A DNA stretch of 64,000 bases from CAWGXG01 sp963826505. GTDB taxonomy: Bacteria; Chloroflexota; Anaerolineae; Aggregatilineales; Aggregatilineaceae. The position numbers and the translations under genes were made by a program. Under the pieces are notes generated by a model. That model was not told the origin of the DNA. It worked only from the letters and a program-made list of their open reading frames with translations, and made no database searches. Position 1 is the stretch's first letter, and each line of letters opens with the position of its first letter. Positions 43,901-53,058 of this stretch are shown here, one piece after another. Where the stretch lies: assembly GCA_963826505.1 (NCBI GenBank), contig CAWGXG010000010.1, positions 124,001 through 188,000 on the forward strand, given 5' to 3'.

Positions 43901-46900
43901 GTCCTGAATCAGATCGAGGTAGCCCTCTTCGTGACCGGCATGCGCCACCGCGCGCAAACTGCCATCCGGGTTGCCATAACCCACCCAGGCCATGTGATAC
44001 TGCCCGGTCCCAACCACGATCTCGCACACGTCGGCCAGCAGCCCGGGTTCGTCGCCGGCGCGGACCATAACCTGATTGCAATCGCTCAGCATGCGATAGG
44101 CGCGAATGGCTTTGCGCAGCGCTTCCTCATTGCGCTTGCGGGCGGTAATGTCGAGATGGGTGCCCAGTGCGCGCAGGGGCCGCCCATCCGAGTCGCGCGT
44201 TACGACCTTGCCCCGGTCCAGCACCCACTGCCACGCGCCCGACCTGGCCTGCACGCGGTATTCCGCCTCGTAGGCGGGCACGTCGCCGCGCAGGTGGGCA
44301 TCGAGCACGGCCATCACTTCGTCGCGGTCTGCGGGATGGATCAGCGCCTCCCACATCTCGATCGTTGACTCAAGCTCGTCGAGCTCATAGCCCAACATCG
44401 CAGCCCAGCGCTCGTTCAACACGACCGTGCCGGACGGCACGTCCCAGTCCCACAGCCCCAGGTCAGCCCCTTTCAGTGCCAACTCGAGCCGTTCTTCGCT
44501 GGTCCTCAGCTCGGCTTCGGCTCGCTTGCGTTCGGTGATTTCGGTCGCGATGGTCGCCAATTCGCGGGGCTGGCCGTACTCGTCGGGAATCGAGAAAATG
44601 GCCTGCTCGACCGGGATGATCGAGCCGTCACGCATCTGGATTTCGCACTCGCCGCGCCACAGCCCACGCTCAGCCACCAGGGCCATGACGTCCTTCCGGA
44701 GGAAATGCGCGGTCGCGGCGGGGTAGAACGCGGTCGGCGAACGCCCATTGATATCGTCCGCGCTGCCGTAGCCCAACATATGGACCCCGGCGGGATTGAT
44801 GTAGACGGTCCGGTAAGCACCGTCGTGAATATCCGCCAACGCCACCAGATCGTTTGAATTCTCAATAATCGCCAGCCGTCGCGCGTTTTCGGAAAACAGG
44901 CGCGCGTTTTGCAGGGCGATCGCCACTTGGGCCGCCAACGATGTCTGGATGACGACGTCTTCGTCTGTGAAACGATCCACTTCATCGGCTTCGGCATTGA
45001 GCACGCCCAGCAACTGATCGCCGACGATCATCGGCAGGGCCAGCTCCGAGCGTGTTTTGGGCAGCAGTGGATTGGGCAGAAAATCAGTGGCTCCCCGCAC
45101 ATCGTTCACCAGCATAACCTGCCGGGTGCGCGCGGCACGAGCCACGATGCTGCCCGAAAAGTCGATCGAAAAACTGACCTCGTTTTCGACCAACTGCCGC
45201 CCGATCTCGCCGCCCCCCGCAACCAGTGACAACCGTCGATCCTCGGGGTCGAGCAGATAGATATGAACGTTGTACAGATCGAACTTCTCTTGAATGAGGT
45301 TCGTTACAGTCTGCAGCAGATCGTCGATGTTGAGGATCGTCGTCACTTGCTGGCTGACCTCGGCCACCGCCGCCAGCGCCGCCGCACGCATCTGGGTCTG
45401 ATGCAGCAGGCGCTCGCGTTCGGCCTCGTCTTGCTTGCGGGTGGTGATGTCGATGGCGGTGCCCTGCACGTACGGCTCAACGTCCGGCTCATCGACAAGA
45501 ACGACCTCTTCGAGCAGCCAGACAGGCTGCCCATCCTTGCGACGCAGGCGCGTTTCGCGGTTGGTGAGCGTGCCGTGCGTGTGGAGTGCCTCCAAAAACG
45601 CCGCGCGATCGCTGTTGTCAAAATAGAATGTCGCCGCGTGGACCTGGAGAATGTCCTCGCGCTTGTCGTAGCCCAACAACTTGACGAACGCGTCATTGCA
45701 ATCGACCACGACGCCCTTGAGCGTCGTCCGGTAAACGGGAGCCAGGCTGCGCTCGAACAGCAAGCGATAGCGTTCTTCGCTGGCGCGCAGCGCGGCTTCG
45801 GACAGCTTGCGCCCGGTGACGTCGGTAGTGACGACGAAGCGCGTCGGCGCCTGCCCTTCCTGGCGCAGCGTGGTATAGCGGTTATGGATACAGCGGCGCG
45901 AGCCGTCGGGGCGCTCGATCCAGAACTCGACTTCGTAGGATTGATCGCCATAGCGCGCGGCCAGTTCCAATTCCTGGCGCAGGCGTTCGCGTTCTTCCGG
46001 TACGGCCAGCTGCAAACTGCCTATGCGCTGCAAGTCAGCTTTGGAATAGCCCAGGATCTCGCTGGCGCGGTCGTTGAGATAGACCACGCGGCCCTCTTCG
46101 ATGATCGTCAGGCCGTGCTGAATATTGTCCGCGATGCGGCGGAAGCGTTCTTCGCTTTCGCGCAGCGCAGCTTCGGCGCGTTTCTGCGCGGTGATGTCCT
46201 TCAGGCTGCCCTCGTAATAGAGCACTTTCCCGTCGCTGCCGCGCACCACCCGCGCGGTGTCCTGCACCCAGATCACCGACCCATCCGCCCGGCGGAGCTG
46301 GGTCTCGAAGTCGCGCACCACGCCCTCGCGCTCGATCTGCGCCTGCCAGCGCAGCCGGTCGCCGGAGACGACATACTGGTCCATGGCATTGGTAGCCTTC
46401 AACGCCTCACGATCGGGAAAACCGAGCAGTTCGGAGATCGCGGGGTTGGCTTCGACCAGCGTGCCGTCCGGGCGCGTGCGGTACAGGTTGACCGGGACCC
46501 GATCAAAGAGCTGGCTGTACCGCTCTTCGCTCTCAAGAGCGGCCATCTCCGCCAGTTTGCGCGCTGTGATGTTGCTCAGCACCCCGTAGATCACCAGCCC
46601 CGGCACATGGGGCGGCGGCCCCATGTGGGCGCTGTCGCGCACCCACAACACCTCGCCATCAGCGCGCCGCACACGGTATTCGATCTCGCCGTTTTGCTCG
46701 GTGGTCAGCCGCTGGAAATAGTCGCGCACGGCGGGCAGATCGGCGGGTTCAATCAGCGTGGACCACAGCTTGTCGTTAGCGCTAAAACGGCTGAAGGGGT
46801 AGCCAGTCAGATCGGCGATCTGGCTGGATTGCATGTAGTGCGTCATCACAGAGCCATTGGGTGATAGCTGGGCGGTGTAGATCACGTCGCTGATGGACGA

Positions 46901-48043
46901 GACGATCTGCTGAATCTGGACGCGGCTTTCGGCCAGCGTATTCTGCGCCAGCTGCAAGCTGGCTAACATGCGGTTGATGTCGCCCGCCAGACCGGCCAGC
47001 TCGTCGTTCCCGGTGACCGGCACGCGGGCGCCCACGTCGCTGGTTTCGCCAATGCGGCTGACCGCGGCGCTCACACGGCTCACCCGTCCCAACACCTGCC
47101 GGTTGAGCAGCCACGTCATCACCAGGGCCATCATCAGGCCAGACACCAGAAACGCCAACAAGAAGAAGTTGACCGTCTCGCGGCCCTGGTCGTAGATCTC
47201 ACGGGGCAGCGTCACACGCAGGATCAACACGGGATTGCCCGTGACATCATTGACCAGAGCATAGCCCGCTGCCGTCGAGTGGTCGATCACGCGGTACAGC
47301 GGGCCGCCTTCTCCGCCGTTCAATGACGTCGCAGCTTTCTGGAAATCGGCGGGCAGATTCGCGTCCGAGAGCGTATGCAGATCGAAAGTGAGCGCCATCG
47401 TATTCGAGACAAAGGCGATGGTCGACGTATCCAGATAGCGCCCGACGACCAGCGTGCCGTGGCTTGGCCCACTCCCATCGCTGCGCAGAATGGGGTTCAC
47501 CGAGATCAACATCGGTCCGGGCGGGGCAAGGACGATCCCCCCCGTAAAATCGGCGATGTTACTCGTTCCCAAATACAGCGTCAGCAGGCCGCCCGACAGG
47601 TAACTGGTGACGGTTCCCGGCTCGATCGCGATGATCTGGTCGAGGTCAGGGCGGTACAGTTCGCCGTAGATGATCTCGTCCTGCGTATTGATGAACAAGA
47701 CCATATCCAGCCGCACCCGCTCAAGCGCATCGCGGGTCAAAAAGGTGCTGCGATAGTAATTATTAAGGTCCTCCGCAAAGCTATAGGTGTCATCCCAGGT
47801 AGCCCAATCCCTGCCAATCGTATCGACATTCGACAGTTCGTTGTCCAGCGCGTTCAGCACACGCTGGATGTTACGTTGAGTGTTATCCCGTTCGATATTT
47901 TGGAAGCTCCGCAGCAAGACGGCATGCGAAAAGGCGTAGAGCAGTACGGTCAGACTTACCAGCAGCAGGCCGATTAGCGTGAGCGTTTTGGCACGCAAGG
48001 AGAACGAGACGTGAGGGATCGGTCGTTTCAGAATTCCGTCCAT
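37976..48043 (-). CDS. Giant hybrid-less histidine kinase (CHASE4-HAMP, 8 PAS, 10 GAF)
   Basis: About 3355 aa from ATG 48043 (AAAGGGG upstream). Order: membrane helix (about 20-45), CHASE4 sensor (about 50-255, DWATWDDTYSF), second helix (about 285-307), HAMP, four PAS, GAF, two PAS, GAF, PAS, then eight consecutive GAF domains, a coiled coil, one PAS, HisKA (SASHELRTPLANIK) and HATPase (NLINNAINYTP, DSGIGIS, GTGLGLTIA). Six GAF domains are closely related copies of ~170 aa (VVLDRILDNxxRVVPHDxA). No receiver domain and no adjacent response regulator are visible. The gene lies between beta-oxidation genes on the same strand, suggesting co-expression. Integration of many redox or small-ligand inputs is inference. 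Confidence 0.92.
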   Translation of the reverse strand: MDGILKRPIPHVSFSLRAKTLTLIGLLLVSLTVLLYAFSHAVLLRSFQNIERDNTQRNIQRVLNALDNELSNVDTIGRDWATWDDTYSFAEDLNNYYRSTFLTRDALERVRLDMVLFINTQDEIIYGELYRPDLDQIIAIEPGTVTSYLSGGLLTLYLGTSNIADFTGGIVLAPPGPMLISVNPILRSDGSGPSHGTLVVGRYLDTSTIAFVSNTMALTFDLHTLSDANLPADFQKAATSLNGGEGGPLYRVIDHSTAAGYALVNDVTGNPVLILRVTLPREIYDQGRETVNFFLLAFLVSGLMMALVMTWLLNRQVLGRVSRVSAAVSRIGETSDVGARVPVTGNDELAGLAGDINRMLASLQLAQNTLAESRVQIQQIVSSISDVIYTAQLSPNGSVMTHYMQSSQIADLTGYPFSRFSANDKLWSTLIEPADLPAVRDYFQRLTTEQNGEIEYRVRRADGEVLWVRDSAHMGPPPHVPGLVIYGVLSNITARKLAEMAALESEERYSQLFDRVPVNLYRTRPDGTLVEANPAISELLGFPDREALKATNAMDQYVVSGDRLRWQAQIEREGVVRDFETQLRRADGSVIWVQDTARVVRGSDGKVLYYEGSLKDITAQKRAEAALRESEERFRRIADNIQHGLTIIEEGRVVYLNDRASEILGYSKADLQRIGSLQLAVPEERERLRQELELAARYGDQSYEVEFWIERPDGSRRCIHNRYTTLRQEGQAPTRFVVTTDVTGRKLSEAALRASEERYRLLFERSLAPVYRTTLKGVVVDCNDAFVKLLGYDKREDILQVHAATFYFDNSDRAAFLEALHTHGTLTNRETRLRRKDGQPVWLLEEVVLVDEPDVEPYVQGTAIDITTRKQDEAERERLLHQTQMRAAALAAVAEVSQQVTTILNIDDLLQTVTNLIQEKFDLYNVHIYLLDPEDRRLSLVAGGGEIGRQLVENEVSFSIDFSGSIVARAARTRQVMLVNDVRGATDFLPNPLLPKTRSELALPMIVGDQLLGVLNAEADEVDRFTDEDVVIQTSLAAQVAIALQNARLFSENARRLAIIENSNDLVALADIHDGAYRTVYINPAGVHMLGYGSADDINGRSPTAFYPAATAHFLRKDVMALVAERGLWRGECEIQMRDGSIIPVEQAIFSIPDEYGQPRELATIATEITERKRAEAELRTSEERLELALKGADLGLWDWDVPSGTVVLNERWAAMLGYELDELESTIEMWEALIHPADRDEVMAVLDAHLRGDVPAYEAEYRVQARSGAWQWVLDRGKVVTRDSDGRPLRALGTHLDITARKRNEEALRKAIRAYRMLSDCNQVMVRAGDEPGLLADVCEIVVGTGQYHMAWVGYGNPDGSLRAVAHAGHEEGYLDLIQDRRSSLSQGPSCVAYERSATQIVGDIVTDPSVASWRNDAIQRGYRAMIALPLVADGHTLGVLTVFSAGTQSFDPEEVALLEELAGDLTYGVMALRTRVERRQAEERLRQGEANLSALIENTQDFIWSVDTDYTVITINTNFQRRYQEAFGFELIPGTRILDTLPEPQQIAWKGYYDRALRGEQHVITEHYDLPGFAISDIEVSFSPIVSEQGDITGATVFSRDITARVQQEEQLRQLNARLEARNRDLLVLHEIGRALTSTLDINAIYRVLVEQVGQRLLSVNNILVALYDESDATIRCGYAVSGGEPVEPARFPPLPLGDGPVSDTIRTRQPRVAPLPPNARYMMVEDDQPDPRSALYVPLISSNQVIGVLIAQDEDEDAFDEVDLTLIATLANQAATAMQNAWLLAAERDQRTLAEALADTAAALNQSLDPDVVMDRILDNIKRVVPHDTASVMLIEDDVAYVVRHVGFQERGLEEAIETVRYPVESLIEYKSMRDEGRTVCIPDTQAAPEWVVYPRTEWIRSYIGAPIRSGGRLIGVVNLDSETPGFFNEAHAQRLKAFADQASIAIQNARLFSGEREQRLFAETLRDIAATITEKLDIESVLDAILEHIRRVVPHEAANIMLIEDGEARVVRGSGYAQRDLEEWIHQLHFSIEDNRLLSRVVDEGHPLIVTDTDRDPDWIPLPETEWLHSYACAPIQRDNQVIGFLNVYSTQTGFFTPAHAERLQAFAYQAASAIRNAQLFMAQQQHAAQLQDQARRLALINRVSVRLAQTLNRQEIYEIALTEMQQALGGQFAGLVLFESEDVGRLVCDTHPDAPPAGTVLLDLKNNRSTELVRETRGIVVSHDVQTDPLFTAVRDVLSARGTRSLILAPLIVGTEVIGTMGIDFREIHDFSAAEREVAQTIASQASVAITKSHLYESEREQRLLAEALRDSSAAISRSLDPDVVLDRILDNTKRVIPHDAGNIMLIEGDVIRVARSTGYAERGTQFTVRGLRIPITAVAYWRNMLATGEPQVLADITDEPDWVSEVDDQPIAPDWLRSTVKAPIRVEGKIIGIVNLDSATPGAFTMAHAETLQAFADQAGIAIHNAQLFASERGQRTLAEALHNTAAAINRTLDFDAVVEHILSNVERVVPCDAAALMFAEEDGSARVVGQHGFERYELSDWIMTLSIPINSTPDMRLAVKTTLPVITSDTANAPDWVTLPETGWIRSHVTVPLMFETKVLGFLMLDSATPLAFGAAQADPLRAYAAQAVIAIQNAQLLASEREQRALSDALRDSAAAINSALDFDSVLDHILDSITRVVPHDAANIMMITDGVARVVRGHGYKAHGVDQWVRDLRFVVDEIPVWQPMIATGRPFAIPDTRLDSAWLNLPEERWILSTVKAPIRVEGRVIGILHLDSAAPGTFNQTHAERLQAFADQAAIALRNAELFTAERDQRTLSEALRDSAAAVNSTLDFNIVLDRIMANVGRVAPYETATLMLVDEGTAHVARSYPLAFDTASNHFLQNLSLEIEQTPNLRWMAESGDSLAIEDTQAYEGWLEIPETVWIRSFAGAPIRLDDRIIGFITLNSATRGFFSGAHAERLRAFADQASVAIRNAQLFADVQRYASELEQRVEERTLELEQRRAQLQAILDYIGEGVIYDEKLETKFINQALTDLTGYTPDEYTGYLDLLRSSLYSETDFHALTRTIYDEIEYKGLWHGELRLRRKDGTEFEAALIASQVRNVEGAIVGAVTVIRDISQEKELQAQKDRFIASASHELRTPLANIKTRLYLLKHQPDRFGQHLQILDRVANNMSDLVENLLDVSRFERGVIELRPRAIVLQDLVDDVVSVQKAEADRKGIELSARLDPTPLRVSVDPQRMMQVITNLINNAINYTPAGGEVVVELLPDPDPDRQRAVMHVRDSGIGISAEMMAQVFEPFFRANEEVSTGTGLGLTIAREIVRMHDGDIHVESAVGVGSTFTVTLDLAGD
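39070..42670 (-). repeat. Coding repeat: ~510-bp GAF modules inside the giant kinase gene
   Basis: A GCGCTGxTCGCG-like module junction recurs at about 39581, 40088, 40598, 41120, 42155 and 42662. Intervals are 507, 510, 522, 1035 (two modules) and 507 bases. Each unit encodes one GAF domain of ~170 aa starting EREQRxLAEALRDxAAA. One divergent GAF (about 41.2-41.65 kb) interrupts the series. Confidence 0.75.
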
Positions 48044-48088
48044 GACGGAACCCCTTTCTGCTGACATTGCTGACGGACGGACTGGCGC

Positions 48089-50491
48089 TCAGTTACGCAG
48101 CGGCTTAGCAGTTTGGAGCATATGTCCAATGCGCTCATGCGTCTTCGACTCGTGACACAGGGCCACGAAAGCTTCGCGTTCCAGGTCGAGGATCACTTGT
48201 TCGGGCACCCAACCAGGTTCGGACAGATCGCCGCCGCACAACACGTTGGCGATATGTTCGGCGATGCAGGCGTCATGCTCGGTCGCGAAACCGCCTTCGC
48301 GCAGCGTGAAGACGGCCATACGCAGCGCGGCCAGAGCATCGCGGCCTGCGGCCCAAATTTTACCCGGTTGCAGCGGCACATACCCACCTTGTGCCAGGTG
48401 CAGCACTTCGCGCTTGGCTTCGGCCAGCAGGTGATCGCGGTTGAGCACGATGCGATCGGCGGGTGAGAGGAAGCCCAACGCGCGCGCCTGTTTGGCGCTC
48501 TCGGACACGGTCGCCAGCGCAATTTCTTCGAAGATGGCTTGCAGATGCGGCAGCGGGTCAGCATTCGGAATCTCCATCACCGGGTTCAGACGGCGGCGCA
48601 GCAGCTCTTTGCAGCCGCTCCCGGCGGGCAGCAATCCGACGCCCATTTCGACCTGCCCGGCGTACAGCTCGGCGTGGGCGACCGCGCGCGCGCCTGCCAT
48701 CAGGAATTCGGCCCCGCCGCCCAACGCCATCCCAAATGGCGCGGTCACGACCGGACAGGGTGCGGCGCGCAGCGCCTGGAACAGGTTTTGCAGCTCGCGC
48801 ACAATGGCGTCAATCTGATCCCATGCGCCCTGCTGAGCCAGCATCATGATCAGCAGGATGTTCGCCCCGGCGCTGAAGTGCTCGCCCTGGTTGCCGATGA
48901 CCAGCCCTTTCCAGCCGCCGGAACCGAGCAGCTCCAGCGCGCGCCAGCCCATCGCGATGATGTCGTCGTCAATGGCGTTGGCCTTGCTGTGAAATTCGAG
49001 CAGCAGCACGCCGTCGCCCATATCCAGCAGCGACGCGCCCGCGTTGCCTTCGAGTCGTTTACCCGCGGCGCGCAGCCCGGCGGACCGTCACGACGCGCGG
49101 ATCAGGTTCGGGCACGCGGTACCCGCCAGAGGCGGGATCGTAGACGCCCGTGATCACGCCGTTTTCGCGGCGATAGAAGGAGGAGCAGCCGTTGGCGAGC
49201 ATGGTCTTGACCCAGGGCGCGACCGCGTAACCATCGGCTTCCAGGCGCGGGATCGTCTCGGCCACGCCCAGCGCATCCCAGATCTCGAACGGGCCGAGTT
49301 CGTGGTTGAAGCCCCATTTGTTCGCGTCGTCGATGGCGGTAATGTCGTCCGCGATCTCGCCCAGGCGGCGCGCGGCGTAGGTCACGTAGAAGGCGTGCAG
49401 ATGCCATAAGAACTGCGCGGCGCGGTCGTCGGCGTTGACCATCGCCTTGATGCGCGCGCCCGTGTCTTCCAGTTTGCGGAACTGCCCCACGCTGTCAAAG
49501 CGCACTTTGACCGGCGGATGGTACTCGAAGTCGTCAGATCGAGCGTCCAGAACTCCTTACTTCCATCAGGCAAGTCCACGCGCTCTGTAAAAACCCTGGC
49601 CGGACTTGTTGCCGAGCCAGCCGCGCTCCACCATGCCAGCCACCAGCGCATTCGTCCCGGCGTGGGCCAGCACTTCGCGCGACTTCGTCGGCGGGGATGG
49701 CGGGGTACAGGTTGGCATTGACGTGCTGCCATGATGTCCGCGCCGATGAGATCGTATAGGCGGAATGTCCCGGTCTTGGGTCGCCCGATCAGCGGGCCGG
49801 TCAGCGCGTCGACTTCGTCCACGCTGTAGCCGTGATCGAGGGCGTAATTCAGGGTGAACGTGCCCGCCACGCTGATAAAGCGGTTGGCGATGAAATTGGG
49901 CGTGTCTTTGCACACAACCACGCCCTTACCCAGCACATTCGTCCCGAAAGCGCGCATGAACGCCAGCACGTCAGGATCGGTCTGCGGATGGGGGATGATC
50001 TCCAGCAGTTTGAGATAGCGCGGCGGGTTGAAAAAGTGCGTGCCCATGAAGCGCCGCTTGAAGTCGTCACCGCGCCCTTCCGCGACGGCAGCGACCGGCA
50101 GCCCGCTGGTGTTGGTGCTGATGATGGCCGATGGCTTGCAGGCTGTTTCCAGGCGCGCCATCAGGTCCTGCTTGATCGCCAGATTTTCGACGATGGCTTC
50201 GATGACCCAATCGACGTCCGCCAGCAGCGCGAGATCGTCGTCCAGGTTGCCGGGCGTGATGCGATCGCGGTCGGCGGGCGCGAACAACTGGGGAGGGCGA
50301 CTTTTCAGCATGGTTTGAAGATTGCCCAACGCGATCGCGCTGCGCTCTTCCGGGGGATCGCCGGGCGCGGTCCCCTTGGCGGCGATGTCCAACAGCACGA
50401 CAGGAATCCCGACCCCCGCCAGCAGCGCGGCGATGCCGCTGCCCATCGTGCCGGAGCCAATCACCGCCGCTTTTTGGATATGCCTGCTCAT
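48089..50491 (-). pseudogene. 3-hydroxyacyl-CoA dehydrogenase/enoyl-CoA hydratase, multiply frameshifted
   Basis: The reading frames together make one ~800-aa FadN/FadB-like bifunctional enzyme. It starts at ATG 50491 (GAGGAGG upstream). The NAD-binding domain has AAVIGSGTMGSGIAALLAG and the dehydrogenase domain GTHFFNPPRYLKLLEIIP and DTPNFIANRF. The C-terminal hydratase/isomerase part has GEHFSAGANI and GMALGGGAEF. The frame breaks near 49735, 49690, 49585, 49525 and 49078, yet every segment remains family-like, with no internal loss. That pattern fits sequencing indels better than decay. With thiolase (36772-37950) it would supply the last three beta-oxidation steps. Confidence 0.82.
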
Positions 50492-50730
50492 CACACCCTC
50501 CTCGTGATTCGTGAACGGCATAAGAATGGCGTAATTATGGCATAAGGGAGCACTGATCGAAAGCAGACACTATCCGTAAGCATCGCTTGCCCCGTGACGA
50601 TTGCCCCAAATGCGGTTACAATCGGGCCGGTGTGCGGCGCACGCCGCCGCGCGCCTGGATTTTCGATCACCAGACTATTCTCCGCGAAAGCCGGATTTCC
50701 GGATGTGTCACATGTAAGGAGCAGACCACC

Positions 50731-52188
50731 GTGTCTCAGCAGGGCGTCACACCACAGTCTGAAGATTTTTCCCGATGGTATACCGATGTCGTGCAAAAAG
50801 CCGACCTGGCCGACTATTCGCCCGTGCGCGGCTGCATGATCATCAAGCCCTACGGCTATGAGCTGTGGGAAGGCGTCAGGGATGGGTTGGATCGCCGTTT
50901 TAAGGAAACCGGCCATAAAAACGCCTATTTCCCGCTGTTCATCCCGGAGAGCTTCCTCAAAAAAGAAGCCGAGCACGTCGAGGGCTTCGCGCCGGAGCTG
51001 GCCGTTGTGACCATCGGCGGCGGCAAAGTGCTTGAGGAGCCACTGGTCGTGCGCCCGACCTCGGAAACGATCATCGGCTGGGCCTTCCAGAAATGGATTC
51101 AGTCCCACCGCGACCTGCCGCTGCTGATCAACCAGTGGGCCAACGTGGTGCGCTGGGAACTGCGCACGCGCCTCTTTTTGCGCACGATGGAATTTCTGTG
51201 GCAGGAAGGTCACACCGCCCACGCCACATACGACGACGCGCATGGCCGAAACCATGCGTATGCTCGACATCTACACCGATTTCGCCGTCAACGACGCAGC
51301 GATCCCGGTCATTCCGGGCCGCAAGAGCAACCAGGAACGGTTCGCGGGGGCGATGTACAGCTTCAGCATCGAAGCCATGATGCGCGACGGCAAAGCGCTG
51401 CAAGCCGGGACCAGTCACCACCTCGGCCAGAACTTCGCCAAAGCGTTCGACATCCAGTTCACGGACGAAAACAACGATCTGCAATACTGCTGGACCACGT
51501 CCTGGGGCGTCAGCACGCGCATGGTCGGCGCGATCGTCATGACGCACGGCGACGATCAAGGGCTGCGCCTGCCGCCCAAGCTGGCCCCGATCCAGGTCGT
51601 GATCGTGCCGATCTTCCGCAACGACGATGAGCGCGCCCTGGTCATGGACGACCGTGCAGCGTCATCGCGCCCACGCTCAAAGCCGCCGGAATCCGCATCC
51701 ACATCGACGACCGCGAGACGCTCTCGCCCGGCTTCAAGTTCAACGATTGGGAAATGCGCGGCGTGCCGACTGCGGATGGAGATCGGGCCCAAGGACGTCG
51801 CCAAGCAAAGCGTCGCGCTGGCCCGGCGCGACATCCCCGGCAAGGCGGGCAAGGAATTCGTGGCGCAGGACGGGCTGGTCGAGACGATCCGCGCGCGGCT
51901 GGACGTCAATCCAGGCCGGGCTGCTGGAACAGGCGACCGAGTATCCGCGACAGCCATCTGCACGAAGTCACCGACAGCTACGAGCATTTCATCGACGTCA
52001 TCAACGACGGCGAATGGGCGCTGTCGTGGTTCTGCGGTGGGGCCGCCTGCGAGAATACGGTCAAGGACGCCACCTCGGCGACCAGCCGCTGCTTCCCGCT
52101 GGACCAACCGCATCCCGGCGAGCACGGCAAGTGCATCATCTGCGGCGGTGACGCCGACGAAATGGCCTATTTCGCTAAAGCGTATTAG
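50731..52188 (+). pseudogene. proS: Prolyl-tRNA synthetase, multiply frameshifted
   Basis: The frame starts at GTG 50731 with AAGGAG nine bases upstream. It encodes an archaeal/eukaryotic-type ProRS: DFSRWYTDVVQKADLADYSPVRG, VVRPTSETIIGWAFQKW (motif 2 region), GTSHHLGQNFAKAF, KLAPIQVVIVPIF (anticodon domain) and the C-terminal zinc-domain-like ending CENTVKDATSATSRCFP...CIICGGDADEMAYFAKAY. The frame changes near 51240, 51645-51655 (two), 51768, 51912 and 51945. Every piece is conserved. The enzyme charges tRNA-Pro and is essential unless a second copy exists, so sequencing errors are the likelier explanation. Confidence 0.85.
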
Positions 52189-52220
52189 GCCGATTGTGGG
52201 CGTGCCAGGAGATTGACATA

Positions 52221-52464
52221 GTGGATGCAATCCGGAACCGGCTGGTGCCGCACATCGCCCGGCGGGCTGTTCGTGCTGATGGCACGCGAGCCACAAGTTC
52301 TGGCCCATAATCCGGTATTCGTCGAAGGCGGCTACCCGGCATATGCAGGACCAGACCTGATCGGTCTGTTCCACGAGGCGGGATTTGCCGACGTGCAGCA
52401 GATCGAGCTGCGCCCCGACCCGACGGTGATCGCGATCGTTGCACGCACGGCATCCCCGGCGTGA
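52221..52464 (+). pseudogene. Remnant of a class I SAM-dependent methyltransferase
   Basis: A GTG at 52221 with AGGAG eight bases upstream starts VDAIRNRLVPHIA. A frame change near 52260 leads to GGLFVLMAREPQVLAHNP and LIGLFHEAGFADVQQIELRP. This is the C-terminal strand-helix-strand pattern of class I methyltransferases, with the SAM-binding N-terminal half missing. About 81 residues remain. It follows proS by 32 bases and sits in the same frameshift-rich stretch. Confidence 0.45.
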
Positions 52465-52531
52465 CGCGTTGCACAAGTTGTGCGTGACTTAACCTTTTTC
52501 TCGCTTGACCTGTTTAGGAGTTGTTCGTTCT

Positions 52532-52831
52532 ATGCCCATCTATATTCTGCTCAGCACGTTAACCGATAACGGCGTCTCCTGCATCGTCCAAGAACCGGCC
52601 TGCCTGCGCGAGATTGGCCGCGATATTGAAAACCTGGGCGTCAAAGTCCTGGATCAATACGCCACACTCGGCCAGTATGATTTCGTACACGTCATCGAAG
52701 CGCCGGATAACGAAACGGTGGCGCGCGTCAGCATGGAGTTGATCGCACGCGGGCATATCAAGCCGCTGAGCTTGCCCACGATTTCGATTAATGACTTTAT
52801 CAGCCGCCTAAGTCTCGACCGGCAGCCCTGA
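52532..52831 (+). CDS. GYD-domain protein
   Basis: 99 aa. MPIYILLSTLTDNG and the later GVKVLDQYATLGQYDFVHVIEAPDNETVARVSMELIARGHI match the small GYD ferredoxin-like domain, in which the eponymous motif is here GQYD. Members are of unknown function and probably oligomeric beta-alpha-beta proteins. ATG 52532 has AGGAG about eleven bases upstream; TTG/ATG starts further up lack homology. Confidence 0.85.
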   Translation: MPIYILLSTLTDNGVSCIVQEPACLREIGRDIENLGVKVLDQYATLGQYDFVHVIEAPDNETVARVSMELIARGHIKPLSLPTISINDFISRLSLDRQP

Positions 52832-52922
52832 CCATTAACGGATCGGGGCAATTCGATCACTTTTAGGCATCCTACAACGTCCTGTATATTTTGCCCTACG
52901 GACTCCGATTGTGCCCTATTTT

Positions 52923-52955
52923 CCGGTTTTCGCGTTCTGTCCGTCTGAAAACCGG
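52923..52955 (+). terminator. Hairpin after GYD gene
   Basis: CCGGTTTTC (52923-52931) pairs perfectly with GAAAACCGG (52947-52955), followed by CCTTTT. The 15-base loop is long for a classic terminator. Confidence 0.55.
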
Positions 52956-53029
52956 CCTTTTCAGGGAGAATAAGCTTGTGCAAACTACACGAGACTGAGG
53001 CGAGGACGTAAAAATCGTCTAAAAACGAC

Positions 53030-53058
53030 TTGGCTAACTGCGTACAGCCTGCTACAAT
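53030..53058 (+). promoter_or_regulatory. Promoter of the double-NYN gene
   Basis: TTGGCT (53030-53035), a 17-base spacer and TACAAT (53053-53058). The start site would be near 53066, giving a ~300-base 5' leader. Confidence 0.6.
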
